Part shown: one piece after another, positions 47,570 through 57,474 of the stretch | Layout of the letters: each line of letters opens with the position of its first letter | How positions within the stretch are numbered: the stretch's first letter is position 1 | Assembly (NCBI GenBank): GCA_949316235.1 | Contig: OX438743.1 | Coordinates: 33,945,242-34,009,241, forward strand | Source: Oegoconia quadripuncta | Taxonomy: Eukaryota; Arthropoda; Insecta; Lepidoptera; Autostichidae | Direction of reading: 5' to 3' | DNA length: 64,000 bases | Notes under the pieces: generated by a model | What the model was told of the DNA's origin: nothing | The model's database searches: none | The model's input: the letters and a program-made list of their open reading frames with translations, nothing else | Program-made: the position numbers and the translations under genes

Positions 47570-47985
47570 TAATTCGGTCCAAACATTTTTAAGAAACTCA
47601 GTTTTACTAGACTGATACAGATATAACTAGACCTAGTGACTAATATATAAATATAACACCAATTGAGGAAAACTCTTGAATTGTCTCACGCACTATATGG
47701 CGCCCGCCGTGTAGTAGCAGTTTCATAGAGTTCCTTGCCCTTATCACTTCATAAATAATGCATAATATCATAGTAAAGTAAAATATAAACTTTCTATTAC
47801 ACCATAAAGCGTTTTGTTATAAAATAATACATGAATAGACTTCAAAATATGTAATGCATTGGAAGTGTATTGTAGAATTATAATGACGCGGAGCGGCGAG
47901 GAAATATATATACAGAGTGTATCGTGAAACAGGAGTTAGTAAACAAGAACTATATAGCTGCTTAAATACCACTTTAATTATAATA
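47570..47985. other. Unique sequence, no gene seen
   Basis: No supported feature. Confidence 0.45.
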
Positions 47986-48076
47986 TTTGGCGACCTGTTT
48001 AGAGTAATGGTTGCAAGCCCTGACTGCTATACCAAAAGGTCGCGGGTTCGAATTTCGCTAAGGGCATATGTTTGTA

Positions 48077-48465
48077 TTAGGTCTTTACATATGAAATTGG
48101 AGATTTTTTTCTTCGTTAATCATATGTACCAACTCCTACGATTCTATAGCTATTTCCAAATTTATTTTTTATTTGGAAAATAGAATATATTTTCAAGGTT
48201 TCACATGAAATATTTTTTAATGTCTGAGCTAAATCACATAATTAAAAAAGTTGAACACAGCTCTTTTCATGACCTTCCCATATTATTTCTTAGATTCGCA
48301 GAAACTTTTATTAAGCGGTTACTTTTAAAAATTAACACTACCTATACTTAACGTAATGTTATCCGATGATACACACAAAGTTTAGCTAAATTAGGGTTTG
48401 TATGGAGAAAACAGTCTTAATGAAATTCTTCATACAAAACGCCAATTTCATAGGTAAGGACCTAA
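48077..48465. mobile_element. Mariner-type MITE, copy 2 (389 bp)
   Basis: Flanked by TA (48075-48076, 48466-48467). Ends 'ttaggtctttacatatgaaa' and the complement of 'tttcataggtaaggacctaa'. Clearly related to copy 1 but lacking an internal stretch near the right end. Inserted in SINE B. Confidence 0.9.
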
Positions 48466-48516
48466 TATAATGCATATGGACACGCGTCTACCCGAATTAT
48501 GGATATTTTCATTTAT

Positions 48517-48630
48517 CATCATCATCAGCCCGTAAGCATCCCACTGCAAGGATATAGGCCTTCGCTCGTATATGAGGGAGTATGGGCCATACTCCACCGC
48601 GATGGCCCAATGCTGATTGGGGACTTTTAC
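48517..48630 (-). mobile_element. SINE C fragment inserted in SINE B
   Basis: The minus strand carries 'ccaatcagcattgggccatc', 'gcctatatccttgcagtggg' and a 'gggctgatgatgatg' tail. A 10-bp duplication 'tttcatttat' flanks it (48507-48516, 48631-48640), so it is a genuine 5'-truncated retroposition. Confidence 0.9.
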
Positions 48631-48691
48631 TTTCATTTATATATGTATTTATTTAAAAAAAAAAATGTATTTATGTGGTATATCAACCATC

Positions 48692-48846
48692 CAAGAAAAG
48701 TCAAGTCAAAAGTACCCTAAACCCACGAGCATGTATGAACCTTAGACGAGTGAATGAAGCAAAAGAGGTGTGTCAGGATCGTAACAAGTAAAAGTCTGTG
48801 GTCTCTGCCTACCCCTACGGGAAACAACATTATGTATGTATGTATG
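48692..48846 (+). mobile_element. 5'-truncated LINE 3' end inserted in SINE B
   Basis: An 11-bp duplication 'tatcaaccatc' flanks it (48681-48691, 48847-48857). It holds the last codons of a LINE ORF ('RRVNEAKEVCQDRNK' then, after a stop, 'KSVVSAYPYGK') and ends in an ATGT repeat. Long duplication, truncation and a simple tail are hallmarks of target-primed reverse transcription. Confidence 0.85.
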
Positions 48847-49004
48847 TATCAACCATCTGGTATCCATAATACAAGCCAAGTTGCTTAGTATGGAACATGA
48901 TGGCGCTGTGATGTCCAAGGATATTATTATTATAATATGTTGTTAAGTTACTTAATAACTTTCAAATTTTAGGATTTACTTTATAAAACAGACGTTACTT
49001 TTAT

Positions 49005-49300
49005 AACAAATGAACAATGAAAAAGAACTATTTATGCATTGTTTACGCACAGAGTTATTTAGCGAAACCTTAGTATTCTAGTGTCTACTTATCCTAAATA
49101 CATTAAAAATTATGTCACACCGACACATAAACCTAATAACTGTAAAGTAAGAAGTGGCGTTGGGCAGATTTTTTGGAGCAAACGTTAATTTTTATTTAAT
49201 TGAAAATGGACAATGACGAACAACTATTTATGCATTGTTCATGCACGGATTGATTTTTCTGAACCTCAGTATTGTAGTGCCTACTTATGCTAGAAATACA
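49005..49300. repeat. Diverged direct repeat, about 95 bp
   Basis: 'gaactatttatgcattgttt' (49026) and 'caactatttatgcattgttc' (49220) begin two related blocks that both run to 'cctaaatacat' or 'ctagaaatacat'. Period is about 195 bp. Confidence 0.6.
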
Positions 49301-49344
49301 TCGATTGAAAGCTCGCTCATAGTAAAAAAAGTGACAATGTATAT

Positions 49345-49565
49345 AGTTCGAAGAAATAATGGCCGTTGGGGCATTAAGGTTCTGCAGTGGAGACCACGCA
49401 CCGACAAACGCAGAGTGGTATGTGAACCTACAAAGTAGGACGCACGATCTGATGAAGGCTGCCGGAAGTCGCAGGATGTAGGCCGCTTCGAACCAGTCGC
49501 TGTAGAATCTATGGCGGAAGCCTATTTTCAGCAGTGAACGACCCGTAGCTTAATGTTAATGAAAT
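49345..49565 (+). pseudogene. RTE-like LINE C-terminal fragment
   Basis: Translation gives 'RRNNGRWGIKVLQWRPRTDK' and, after a one-base frame change near the TAG at 49435, 'THDLMKAAGSRRM'. This is the end of an RTE/BovB-like ORF2 (conserved pattern R-W, L-x-W-R-P-R, D-D-L, A-G-x-R-W). The usual Q-Q end is decayed ('aytFsqq'-like 'YFQQ' in another frame). A short AT-rich 3' end follows. Same family as 54788-54905 and 55190-55345. Confidence 0.65.
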
Positions 49566-49569
49566 ATTT

Positions 49570-52300
49570 TTTTACAAATTGTAGATAGGTTGTTAAAACA
49601 CAGACAACATAAGAGACAAACCGATTTAATAAAAGATTTTTTATGGTTTTTAACGGGTGCAAGTAGGTGTAAACCATACTGAGAGGTAACAAAATGTAGT
49701 GGGTACATTAGTCGGCTATATGGCTAAGGGATAATACTGACAAAGGAAAACATAAGCAGTCCAACTCATGTCTTTGACCTAAAACTTAGGTAATACTCGA
49801 GTCAGGCGCAATATTATTTATTTTCCCCTATTCCAGGCTACACACTGTATACTACCTAGCTATCTGAAAAATTTTATAACTCTCAATGTGTAACATGATA
49901 TTTATCGCTATAATATGTGATTTTAAATTATATTGTTGAATCATATATTATATTCAATTATAATAATGCCTTTTCTACAAACATCTCAAAGTTCAATATC
50001 AATAAAATAAAATAAATATGAATATTCCTGTTTGTTTTAAGATAAAGGACAGCAAGTTACAGCGGCACCAAAAAAAGGTTAATATTAATTATGAGCCAAC
50101 TGAATCGCAGATTGGAACCGACAAGCATTAAATGAGTCGTCGCTCCGTGTTTGGTTATTCGGTTTATCATTGCGCATTATCTTTGGCCATTCAACAATGA
50201 GAGACAACCAGCTGGATGCTCGCTCTAACATCTTAATAATCCGTTGAAGGGTCTTGTAGGCCCAGCATGCGTTCGCAACACAATATAATTATTCTTTAGC
50301 TGAGTGACATCTTACGTGGAAAACATGAAACGCATCCGACCGAAAATTATGACTACATAATTTGAATGTGCGAATAAATTTTGCAGTCATCGATTTGAAT
50401 GTGTAACTGTTACTTTTAATTTTATAGTTAAATACAAATGTTTTCCAAGTCTTGACACAATAAAAATGTTATGCACACGAATGTTATTTGATACAAAGTC
50501 AACCAAAACTTGTGAACCCAGGCTCAGGTGAACTATAAAAATACAGTGTCGTTTATTTTCCAACGAAACACGGAATTTATTGTTCGGAACTGTGATAGTC
50601 TAACATTGTGTCGAGTGTCGAGTTGACATTTGACAAGCGTCTCCTATAAAGTTTAACGTAACTCAACCGGCGATGTCACGTCGATGAGCGTAGAAAGTAA
50701 ACCTTAACGATGGCCGAGTGAACAGAACAAAACAAGTTGGACATGTCAATGCCCACGCCTTTGGTAAGGTAACCTGATACAAACAGGCGGATACATTTAA
50801 CACCACAAAGAGGTTCGCAAGCGGTTTGCGTTGCGTGAGAGTTGCGCATTAGGTGGAGCGATGAGCGATGCGACGGGCCCATGCAGGAGCCAGCGACAGT
50901 GCCAATAGTTCTGTGTATTTAAGTGTAAGTAAGGGTTCTATCGCGACGGTAATCTAAGCTAGTGACTATTTGTTGTCACGCACCAACATAAGACACCACT
51001 AAATGCGTTTTGAATATCTAAAGGCAAAAATATTCTAATTTGCAAAACAAATTGGGATATTTATAGTTGGTATCGATCAATATTAATTTGAAGATGAAAT
51101 CAAAATAAATGAATTTATTCATCAGTAATGATGACTGAACAAATACTTGGGGTTAACAAGATTTTGTAGCACTATGTCCTCAGCCTAAGTTGTTCATCCG
51201 CTCGCCCGTGTCATGAAAGGAGATACTTTAATATCCGATTCATTGTTCTGTTACAAATTTGTCAGTGATCTTTACATTAAACTTTTTCTCGTTTAAAAAT
51301 TTGAGATGGGTCCATAATCCCCGTGCGGCGGGCACTTGTAAGTAAATCTTCGTCACATGATGTGTGGACCACACAAATAAAAATATTTGATGTCGTATAA
51401 AAATAGACAACCAACTGTCATGGGGTTAAGGTTTTAGGTGAGCATTGATTACGCATCGTTTGTTTTCTCTGCATCGATGGTTTCCTGTTTCCTGCCTCGC
51501 ATCAATTCGAAGTGTTAATTTTCTGTAAACATACACTTACAGCTATTGTAAGATTCATGGAAAGTAATAAAAGCTATCAACTATTATGTTCATTGAATTC
51601 GCTGAAGGTGGTCTCGGCTAATACAATATTTAATGGCGATTTTGTAATACCTACCTATGACGCCGTCACTTCACGATATTAGTTCTCTCTCTGATTATAT
51701 CAACAAACTATGCAGCAACAGTGAATATAGCTGTCTAATTTAATGCGTTAAATTATCAAATTGGAGTTTTACAAAATAAGATCTACAAGGTCTGCGAAAA
51801 TTCTGATCGACCGTAATTACCTATTATACGTATAATTATTAATATTTCGCTGCTGTCACGCAACTGGATCACCCTCGGGGCAAGCCTCAATGCTTCACCA
51901 CTGATGACCAGCACGGTAACCATCTCGGGACGATAATTTGAGCTAATTTTCGTAATTCCGCATAATTTCCATAAGAAGTGCATGTTACGCTCAACCATCA
52001 TTATAAAGTTTTCAGAAATTTTGCTCCCGATCTAATTCTAACTGCCCGCGAGCGCGGTTTACCGTCCGACGTAGTTCTTTAAGTGTATAATTCTTTATAT
52101 TAGGAGAAAGCTGAAATCATGGCTAAGTATTTTGTTTAGATAGTAGCTAAACAATATGATACTGCCTCAGGGAAAAGTTTAGATAAAGACTGTTGTTCCA
52201 GACAGCACATTCGTTAAACAAGTTGAAAAGTTAGCAAGCTGCATAAAAATTTTGCATCCAATTTAACTATATTCAACCGTGGTTTCTCTAAAGTTATATT
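49570..52300. other. Unique sequence, no gene seen
   Basis: No certain gene or repeat. 50085-50290 and 50650-50900 are GC-richer and non-repetitive. They could be conserved regulatory DNA or undetected exons, but no splice-bounded frame stands out. Confidence 0.4.
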
Positions 52301-52302
52301 AT

Positions 52303-52720
52303 TTTAACCCCCGATGAGAAACGACGGGTTTTATGTGTTTGACGGCGTTGTGTGTGTTATGTGTGTCCAGTAATTTTTTGCGTATATCTCAATAATGCGT
52401 AAACCGATTTGAATGCGGTTTTATAAACCCCGACAAAAACGATGGGTGTGCGTGGTGTTTATTTGCGTGTGTGTGTGTGCCCAGTCTTTGTCCGGATCGC
52501 AGTAATGCGTGATCCAATTTTAGTGCGGTTTTTTTATTAACTTTTAAACAGTTAGTTTGGTCTATCTTTATGATTTAATCATAATAAATGATTTTTTTTA
52601 AATTTCAATATATTTATGACTAAACTCTGGGAAATGTTCTTATTTTGATAAAAATCGAATCAGCCGTTTCGAAGACATTTAATTTGTAAAACAGTTAAGT
52701 TCCGGGATGTTCTAAATCTT
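52303..52720 (+). repeat. Interspersed repeat family H, internally duplicated
   Basis: Matches 1797-2290. Its first ~115 bp, starting 'aacccccgatgagaaacgac', are followed by a second diverged copy starting 'aaccccgacaaaaacgatgg' (52426), each with its own TG-rich run and 'agtgcggtttt'-type block. Then come 'tttggtctatctttatgatt' and 'cgaatcagccgtttcgaaga'. Confidence 0.6.
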
Positions 52721-52800
52721 CAATTTATGTTTATCAGATTTCTATATTCTAGATTTTGTTATTTATAAATATAATACGTATAACGTTGCTTACTAAATTT

Positions 52801-52864
52801 AGATTTTAGAGTCTTAATTTAGACCAATCAGGACTGATTGGTCTAAATTAAGACTCTGAAATCT
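52801..52864. repeat. 64-bp hairpin, 30-bp arms
   Basis: 52801-52830 and 52835-52864 are complementary except for one position (a G-U pair if the plus strand is transcribed), around 'ggac'. Long, tight and isolated from known repeats. Confidence 0.85.
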
Positions 52865-52879
52865 TACCTTCTACCTTTA

Positions 52880-53135
52880 CCTTAGTATCATCATTACCTT
52901 ACACATCCCCATTGTTGGGGCACAGCCTTCTCTCACTGGGAGAGAGTATGGGCCATAATTCATCACGTGGATTGAGTGCCGATTGGTGAATTTATATCAG
53001 ACTAGTGGCCAACTGACAGTCAGTGTTTTTAAGCCGCACAAACAACCGAGACCGACTATTTAGCGTACCCTCCGAACCACGGAAACACTCGTATTAAAAT
53101 GCTACTAGCGGTCACCCATCCAAGGACTAACTAAC
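52880..53135 (-). mobile_element. 5S-rRNA-headed SINE
   Basis: Read on the minus strand, 'agtccttggatgggtgaccg' (53108-53132) matches the internal promoter region of insect 5S rRNA by recall. Downstream comes the same 3' domain as the tRNA-headed SINE C: 'ccaatcggcactcaatcc', 'tatggcccatactctctccc' and a 'gtaatgatgat' tail. It looks like a SINE with a 5S-type head joined to a shared tail. The rest of the 5S-like head is decayed. Confidence 0.6.
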
Positions 53136-53139
53136 CAAA

Positions 53140-53855
53140 AAAGGCTTCGTCTTATTGTCTTCACTTTAGTATAGTAAATTAGCCGTCTGTATGTGAAACA
53201 ATTTATAGAACAAGGTGTAACACAACGGATGCAACGGAAATCGTACATTGCATGATGTAGACCGTGAATCGAGCCGCCACATTAAGTAGGTTGCAGGAGA
53301 CACTGACTTATGTGTTGATTGTTGACATATTTAGCTGCTATTCTTGATTTATATAACAATTAGTTTACTCAGTATGTACAATAATATTACGTTAGTAGGT
53401 CGTAAAAAATTAATCATAATTTCAATAGATGGATTGCTGTTCCTATTTAACAGAATTAATTTTCTATTTTCTCAAGAGACTTTTTATTTACATGGCCTGT
53501 ACATTATTAAAAACATTACTTACTAACTGCAATTCCTGAAAATTACTTATATATTATAAAATTGTTAAAATTCAGGACGTCCTTTAGACAATCGCTGCTT
53601 CCGAATCATAAACAGAATAATAAACCGCAAAGCTCCTTCAAAATTATATACTTTATATTAATAATGTCGTTTACCTATTTACATTTTAATTGCTTCTAAA
53701 TTTAGCTGAAACATTGTTTGACTGATTGTTACAACTTTGCTGCTCCCTTTTTATTCTTTAAGTGCGGTTTCCTTACAATATTTATATTTATCAGCTTTCC
53801 ACTTTTCCACCCGCCGCAGATCATGTAAGAACCACCACAGAACGCGTACTGATCT
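53140..53855. other. AT-rich sequence, no gene seen
   Basis: No supported feature. Confidence 0.45.
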
Positions 53856-53857
53856 AA

Positions 53858-54157
53858 ATCATATATGGTTCTAAAGAACTGTTCGAGCTAATACCCGCTG
53901 CTCAATTTAACCGATACACTTGTCGCCGAAAATTAAATTTCCATCCACATCACCTGGATGAGTGGAAGTCTACCACTGTACGTTTCTCAAGAAACTTCTT
54001 ACCACGTACGACCACCCTGTGGAACGGACTTCCTGCAGCGGTATTCCCGAACGAGTACGACATTGGAACCTTCAAGAAACGAGCCTACACCTTCCTCAAA
54101 GGCCGGCAACGCATCTGTGACCCATTTGGTGTTGCGGGTGTCCATGGGCGGCGGTGA
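53858..54157 (+). pseudogene. LINE ORF2 C-terminal fragment (Jockey/CR1-like)
   Basis: One open frame of 99 codons ends at a TGA (54155-54157). It reads '[20 protein letters not shown]', '[20 protein letters not shown]', '[20 protein letters not shown]' and '[13 protein letters not shown]', the typical last block of a family of insect LINEs (L-W-N-x-L-P, V-F-P, F-K). It lacks the RT core, so it is a 5'-truncated copy. No stop interrupts it, suggesting moderate age. The open frame at 53958-54260 is only its shadow. Confidence 0.8.
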
Positions 54158-54205
54158 TTGCTTTCCATCAGGTGACCCGCATGCTCTCATATATAAAAAA
54201 AAAAT
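54158..54205 (+). mobile_element. 3' UTR and poly(A) of the LINE fragment
   Basis: 'tttccatcaggtgacccgca' and 'tgctctcatatataaaaaaaa' follow the stop codon, a very short 3' UTR with poly(A). Confidence 0.75.
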
Positions 54206-54780
54206 GGTATGGCCATATCTTTTCGTGCGATTTTGGATTTACTTCGCGAGGGGCTGTTAATGTAGATGATCGACATCGTATAAAAACATAATTGTGTTTA
54301 AAATTTTGTATTGGTAATCTCTTAAATATGTGTGTCTGTGATTGTCTATTGGAAAAAAATAAGACCAAAAGTAGATCCATTAAAAATTTTCCTTCAAATC
54401 TATTTTAATGAATCCGGTGATATTTTACAATAAATACCTGCTTTAGTAATAATTCAAATTGATATTGAAATTGAGGTCAAACGGGAACCGTTTTGTAATA
54501 ACTACACATAGAAAATTTAAAAAGTATTTTTAAATTTATTTACTAAGTATATCATCCAGATAAACAAATCGACTATATTAAAGTATCTTCACAACCAATT
54601 TCTACCAAACATGGCTAAGAATCGTCTCGCAAAAAACCAACATTCGTAAATTAAAACCGTTTTCAATTCGAATTAGCAGTTTGGGTGCTACAATCCCACA
54701 GACCGATAGTTACAGGCTTCGAGCTTATGACGCTTCTCCTTTTGCGTCTGGAGATAAAAGAAACTAGTAATACACATCAC
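54206..54780. other. AT-rich sequence, no gene seen
   Basis: No supported feature. Confidence 0.45.
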
Positions 54781-54787
54781 CATATCA

Positions 54788-54905
54788 GCCACATGCAGGA
54801 CGTTCGTTATCAGTAACGAACATAGGTCTCCCTCATAGATTTCCATAGCGACCAGTTGGAAGAGGCCTGCATCCAGCGACTTCCGGCGGTTTTCATCTAA
54901 TCGCC
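54788..54905 (-). pseudogene. RTE-like LINE C-terminal fragment
   Basis: The minus strand reads 'gccggaagtcgctggatgca' and 'tggtcgctatggaaatctat', nearly the same DNA as in the fragment at 49345-49565. The expected end 'QQW' is replaced by a small palindrome 'gttcgtta-ctga-taacgaac'. Reading frames are broken. Confidence 0.6.
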
Positions 54906-55185
54906 CCCCTACCATATGTGTGGGGACGTCCACCCCAGAGGTTTCCCCTCCAGAGGTCTCCCATCCAGTAGTCAGACCGCCTTACTGAATTGCTTTGGGA
55001 ATTGCTATCGTTTATGACGTCAATGCACTCTCCGTCTTTATCATATTGTAACACAATGACCAAGACAGACAGTGCATTGCTATGGCTATCGCTATAGCTT
55101 TGAGTAAAGCGATAGCCCCAGAACTTTTAACGGCCATCAGTTTCAGCGAGCCCACTGTCACATTTGTTTTTCAATTTACTAATAC
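54906..55185. other. Sequence between two RTE fragments
   Basis: GC-richer, non-coding. 'ccccagaggtttcccctcca' and 'gaggtctcccatcc' form a short imperfect repeat. Confidence 0.4.
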
Positions 55186-55189
55186 GCTC

Positions 55190-55345
55190 GGCTAATCAAT
55201 TGTTGAAAATACTCTCACATTACTCCTTATAGATATCTCACGACCTGTTGGAAGGGGCCTACATCCAGCGATTTTCAGCGATCTTTATCAGGTCGTCTAT
55301 CCACCTTATGAGTGGATGTCCTACGCCACACTTGCCGGTTCTCGA
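55190..55345 (-). pseudogene. RTE-like LINE C-terminal fragment
   Basis: The minus strand encodes 'GHPLIRWIDDLIKIAENRWM' followed by a stop, the G-x-P...R-W-x-D-D-L...R-W-M block of RTE-like ORF2. It is preceded by 'GIKILEN' in a nearby frame. Third or fourth scrap of this family in the window. Confidence 0.65.
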
Positions 55346-55349
55346 GAAT

Positions 55350-56420
55350 TTTAATGCCCCACTGTTCATCAGTTCTGCGAGCTACATATTTTATGTACCC
55401 TGCCCATGGTCACTTCAACTTGCTAATCCGCTGGACTATGACGTCCTAGACGTAGTACCTAATACAGTAATGAACTACAATAGTGCAATACAATTATAGT
55501 ATTGTGCTGTAATATATAAGCGGGAGGAAATTTACCGGACGATCGAGGCTCCCATCCATTGCGCGATGTCGATAGAAGCGAACCGCGACGACACGCAGTA
55601 AATGCAGAGTAATGTCAGACAGAGGTAACAACTAACTCGTACACACAGTTACAGAATTTATGGTGAAATCAAAAAATAACATCTTTGACTGATATGCATA
55701 AACTGTTAAATGGCACATAAAAGTGTGAGTCCCGACGCGGGCACTGAGTATTCCAAACTATTAGCAAACACCTTCTTTTATCATCCAAGGTAATGCAAAC
55801 CTCATTTTCTTTGATTTCCAATGTTCATGATTTTTCAAAAACTTCAAAAATAAGAAAGGTTGGTTGGTTGTCGGCTGTATTTTTGCCTACTATTTAGTTC
55901 AAAATTCACCCAATAGAAAACATATGTGATATGTGATAATAAATAACATATATATAGGTACTCGTGGAACGTCATATGACCTAGTACGAATACATGTATA
56001 TACATTATAATACTTGAAGATATCCATGGACATAACCAACTTCACAATTAAATTGTTTCTTTTGTAATCATTATTACATAAAAACATCCTTACTATGTGA
56101 CATACAATGCTAAATTTAAATACCTACTTTTAATCCTTATACCACGTAATAGTGTTACTTCAGTACATTTCATCAAAGCCATAAATTGAATGTTTTGGGA
56201 GTTTGATTTTATAAAAAAAACCTACTTCCCGTGAGGAGTAAGAAAAAAGTACGTTTATAACAATTTATAGGTTTAGTGAAATCTACTCAAGTAACATTAT
56301 GTATACTTGGCAAGGCTTAAAAGTATTGTAGCATTTATGTTAGGCGATATGTGCTGATCACAGAATAAATAAAAATTTATTTAAATTAACTTACGTTAAG
56401 CTTTATACTGTTAATAAAAT
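55350..56420. other. AT-rich sequence, no gene seen
   Basis: No supported feature. Confidence 0.45.
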
Positions 56421-56423
56421 AAA

Positions 56424-56709
56424 ATACATATAATAAATAATAAATAAATAAATATCCTTTGACATACACACAACGCCATTTAGTTCCATATTAAGCAACT
56501 ATAGGCTTGTTTTGTGGATACCAGATGGTAGATATACTACACAAATACATTTTTTTTTGTAAATAAATACATATATAAATGAAAAACATCCATAACTCGG
56601 GAACACATGTCTGTATTCATCATACAAACATATGGCCCTAGCGGGATTCGAACCCGCAATCTTTTGGTATAGCAGTCAGAGTTTCTAACCACTACACCAA
56701 TCAGGTCGT
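56424..56709 (-). mobile_element. SINE B, uninterrupted copy
   Basis: On the minus strand: tRNA-like head 'acgacctgattggtgtagtg', B box 'gcgggttcgaatcccgc', body 'atgtttgtatgatgaataca' and 'aaacaagcctatagttgctt', tail in ATTT repeats. It serves as the reference that shows SINE B at 47986 to be split. Confidence 0.85.
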
Positions 56710-57390
56710 AATATAAAAAGGATATTATTTGTTGCTAAGCGTGTTCTTTATTAAACCAAAGTGATTCCTTCAATTCACTACTCGGGTTTATTACTCTGGT
56801 ATAAAACCGGGGCGCGCTTCGGAAAGTTCATCAGATAATTGAGTGCATTTGTTGCGTGTGAAACTAGAATTCCATTTTGCACGAAGCATGGTTTCGCGTA
56901 AGCATCAAAGCAGTACTTGCGCTTAAACCCAGGGCCAGTCAGATAAATCATGTTTCGTTTAAAACATTCTAACGCCTCATTTCGCTGATCCAACCACCCG
57001 ATGCCGTCTTCGGCGCAAAGTACTTTCTTAACCGCTCTTTTGTAATAAATCGTAAGGAATGTTGCGTTACGACTGCAATAATACGAATCAGATTAACCAG
57101 AATGTATATTGCCTTTTGTTTAGGGCGAGTGGTTTTCCATTTCTTGGTAATTAATGTGTTAAATGTCAGTTGTGCTGTAGAAATTGAACAAGTAATAAGA
57201 AACGGTCGGAAATATAAGGAAAGAATAACACTGTAACTTCCAGATATATTTATCTAAATATAACTATTACTGAAGTATCTTCACGGTTGCATGGGCGCGA
57301 GTATCCATGCTGCAAGAAAACTCTCGCCCATGCAGCTTCAAAGATATCATGTCAGAATTCAGCCCATAGCGCTCTTGTCATAACATGACC
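56710..57390. other. Unique sequence, no gene seen
   Basis: No supported feature. Confidence 0.45.
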
Positions 57391-57394
57391 TTAA

Positions 57395-57470
57395 AAAAAC
57401 TGGCTGCTCATACCATCATCAATCGTCTCAGCTACAGAGCGTCTACTGTTGAACATATTATTATTAGGCC
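57395..57470 (-). mobile_element. Degraded SINE C-type tail
   Basis: 'ataccatcatcaatcgtctc' and 'gcgtctactgttgaacatat' resemble the reverse complement of the SINE C 3' domain and its GAT tail. Confidence 0.4.
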
Positions 57471-57474
57471 ATAG

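Larger units (their letters stand above)
47986..48935 (+). mobile_element. SINE B carrying three nested insertions
   Basis: A tRNA-headed SINE ('gcgacctgtttagagtaatg', B box 'cgggttcgaatttcgc') is cut into four pieces. The pieces line up with the uninterrupted minus copy at 56424-56709: head to 48076, 'acccgaattatggatatttt' (48468-48516), 'atatgtatttatttaaaaaa' (48631-48691) and 'tctggtatccataatacaag' to the end (48856-48935). The inserts are at 48077-48465, 48517-48630 and 48692-48846. Confidence 0.85.

Noticed and set aside
48499..48720. 73-codon plus-strand frame
   Set aside because: Spans the nested SINE C and LINE insertions; chance frame.
53958..54260. 100-codon plus-strand protein
   Set aside because: It is an out-of-frame shadow of the LINE C-terminal frame at 53858-54157.
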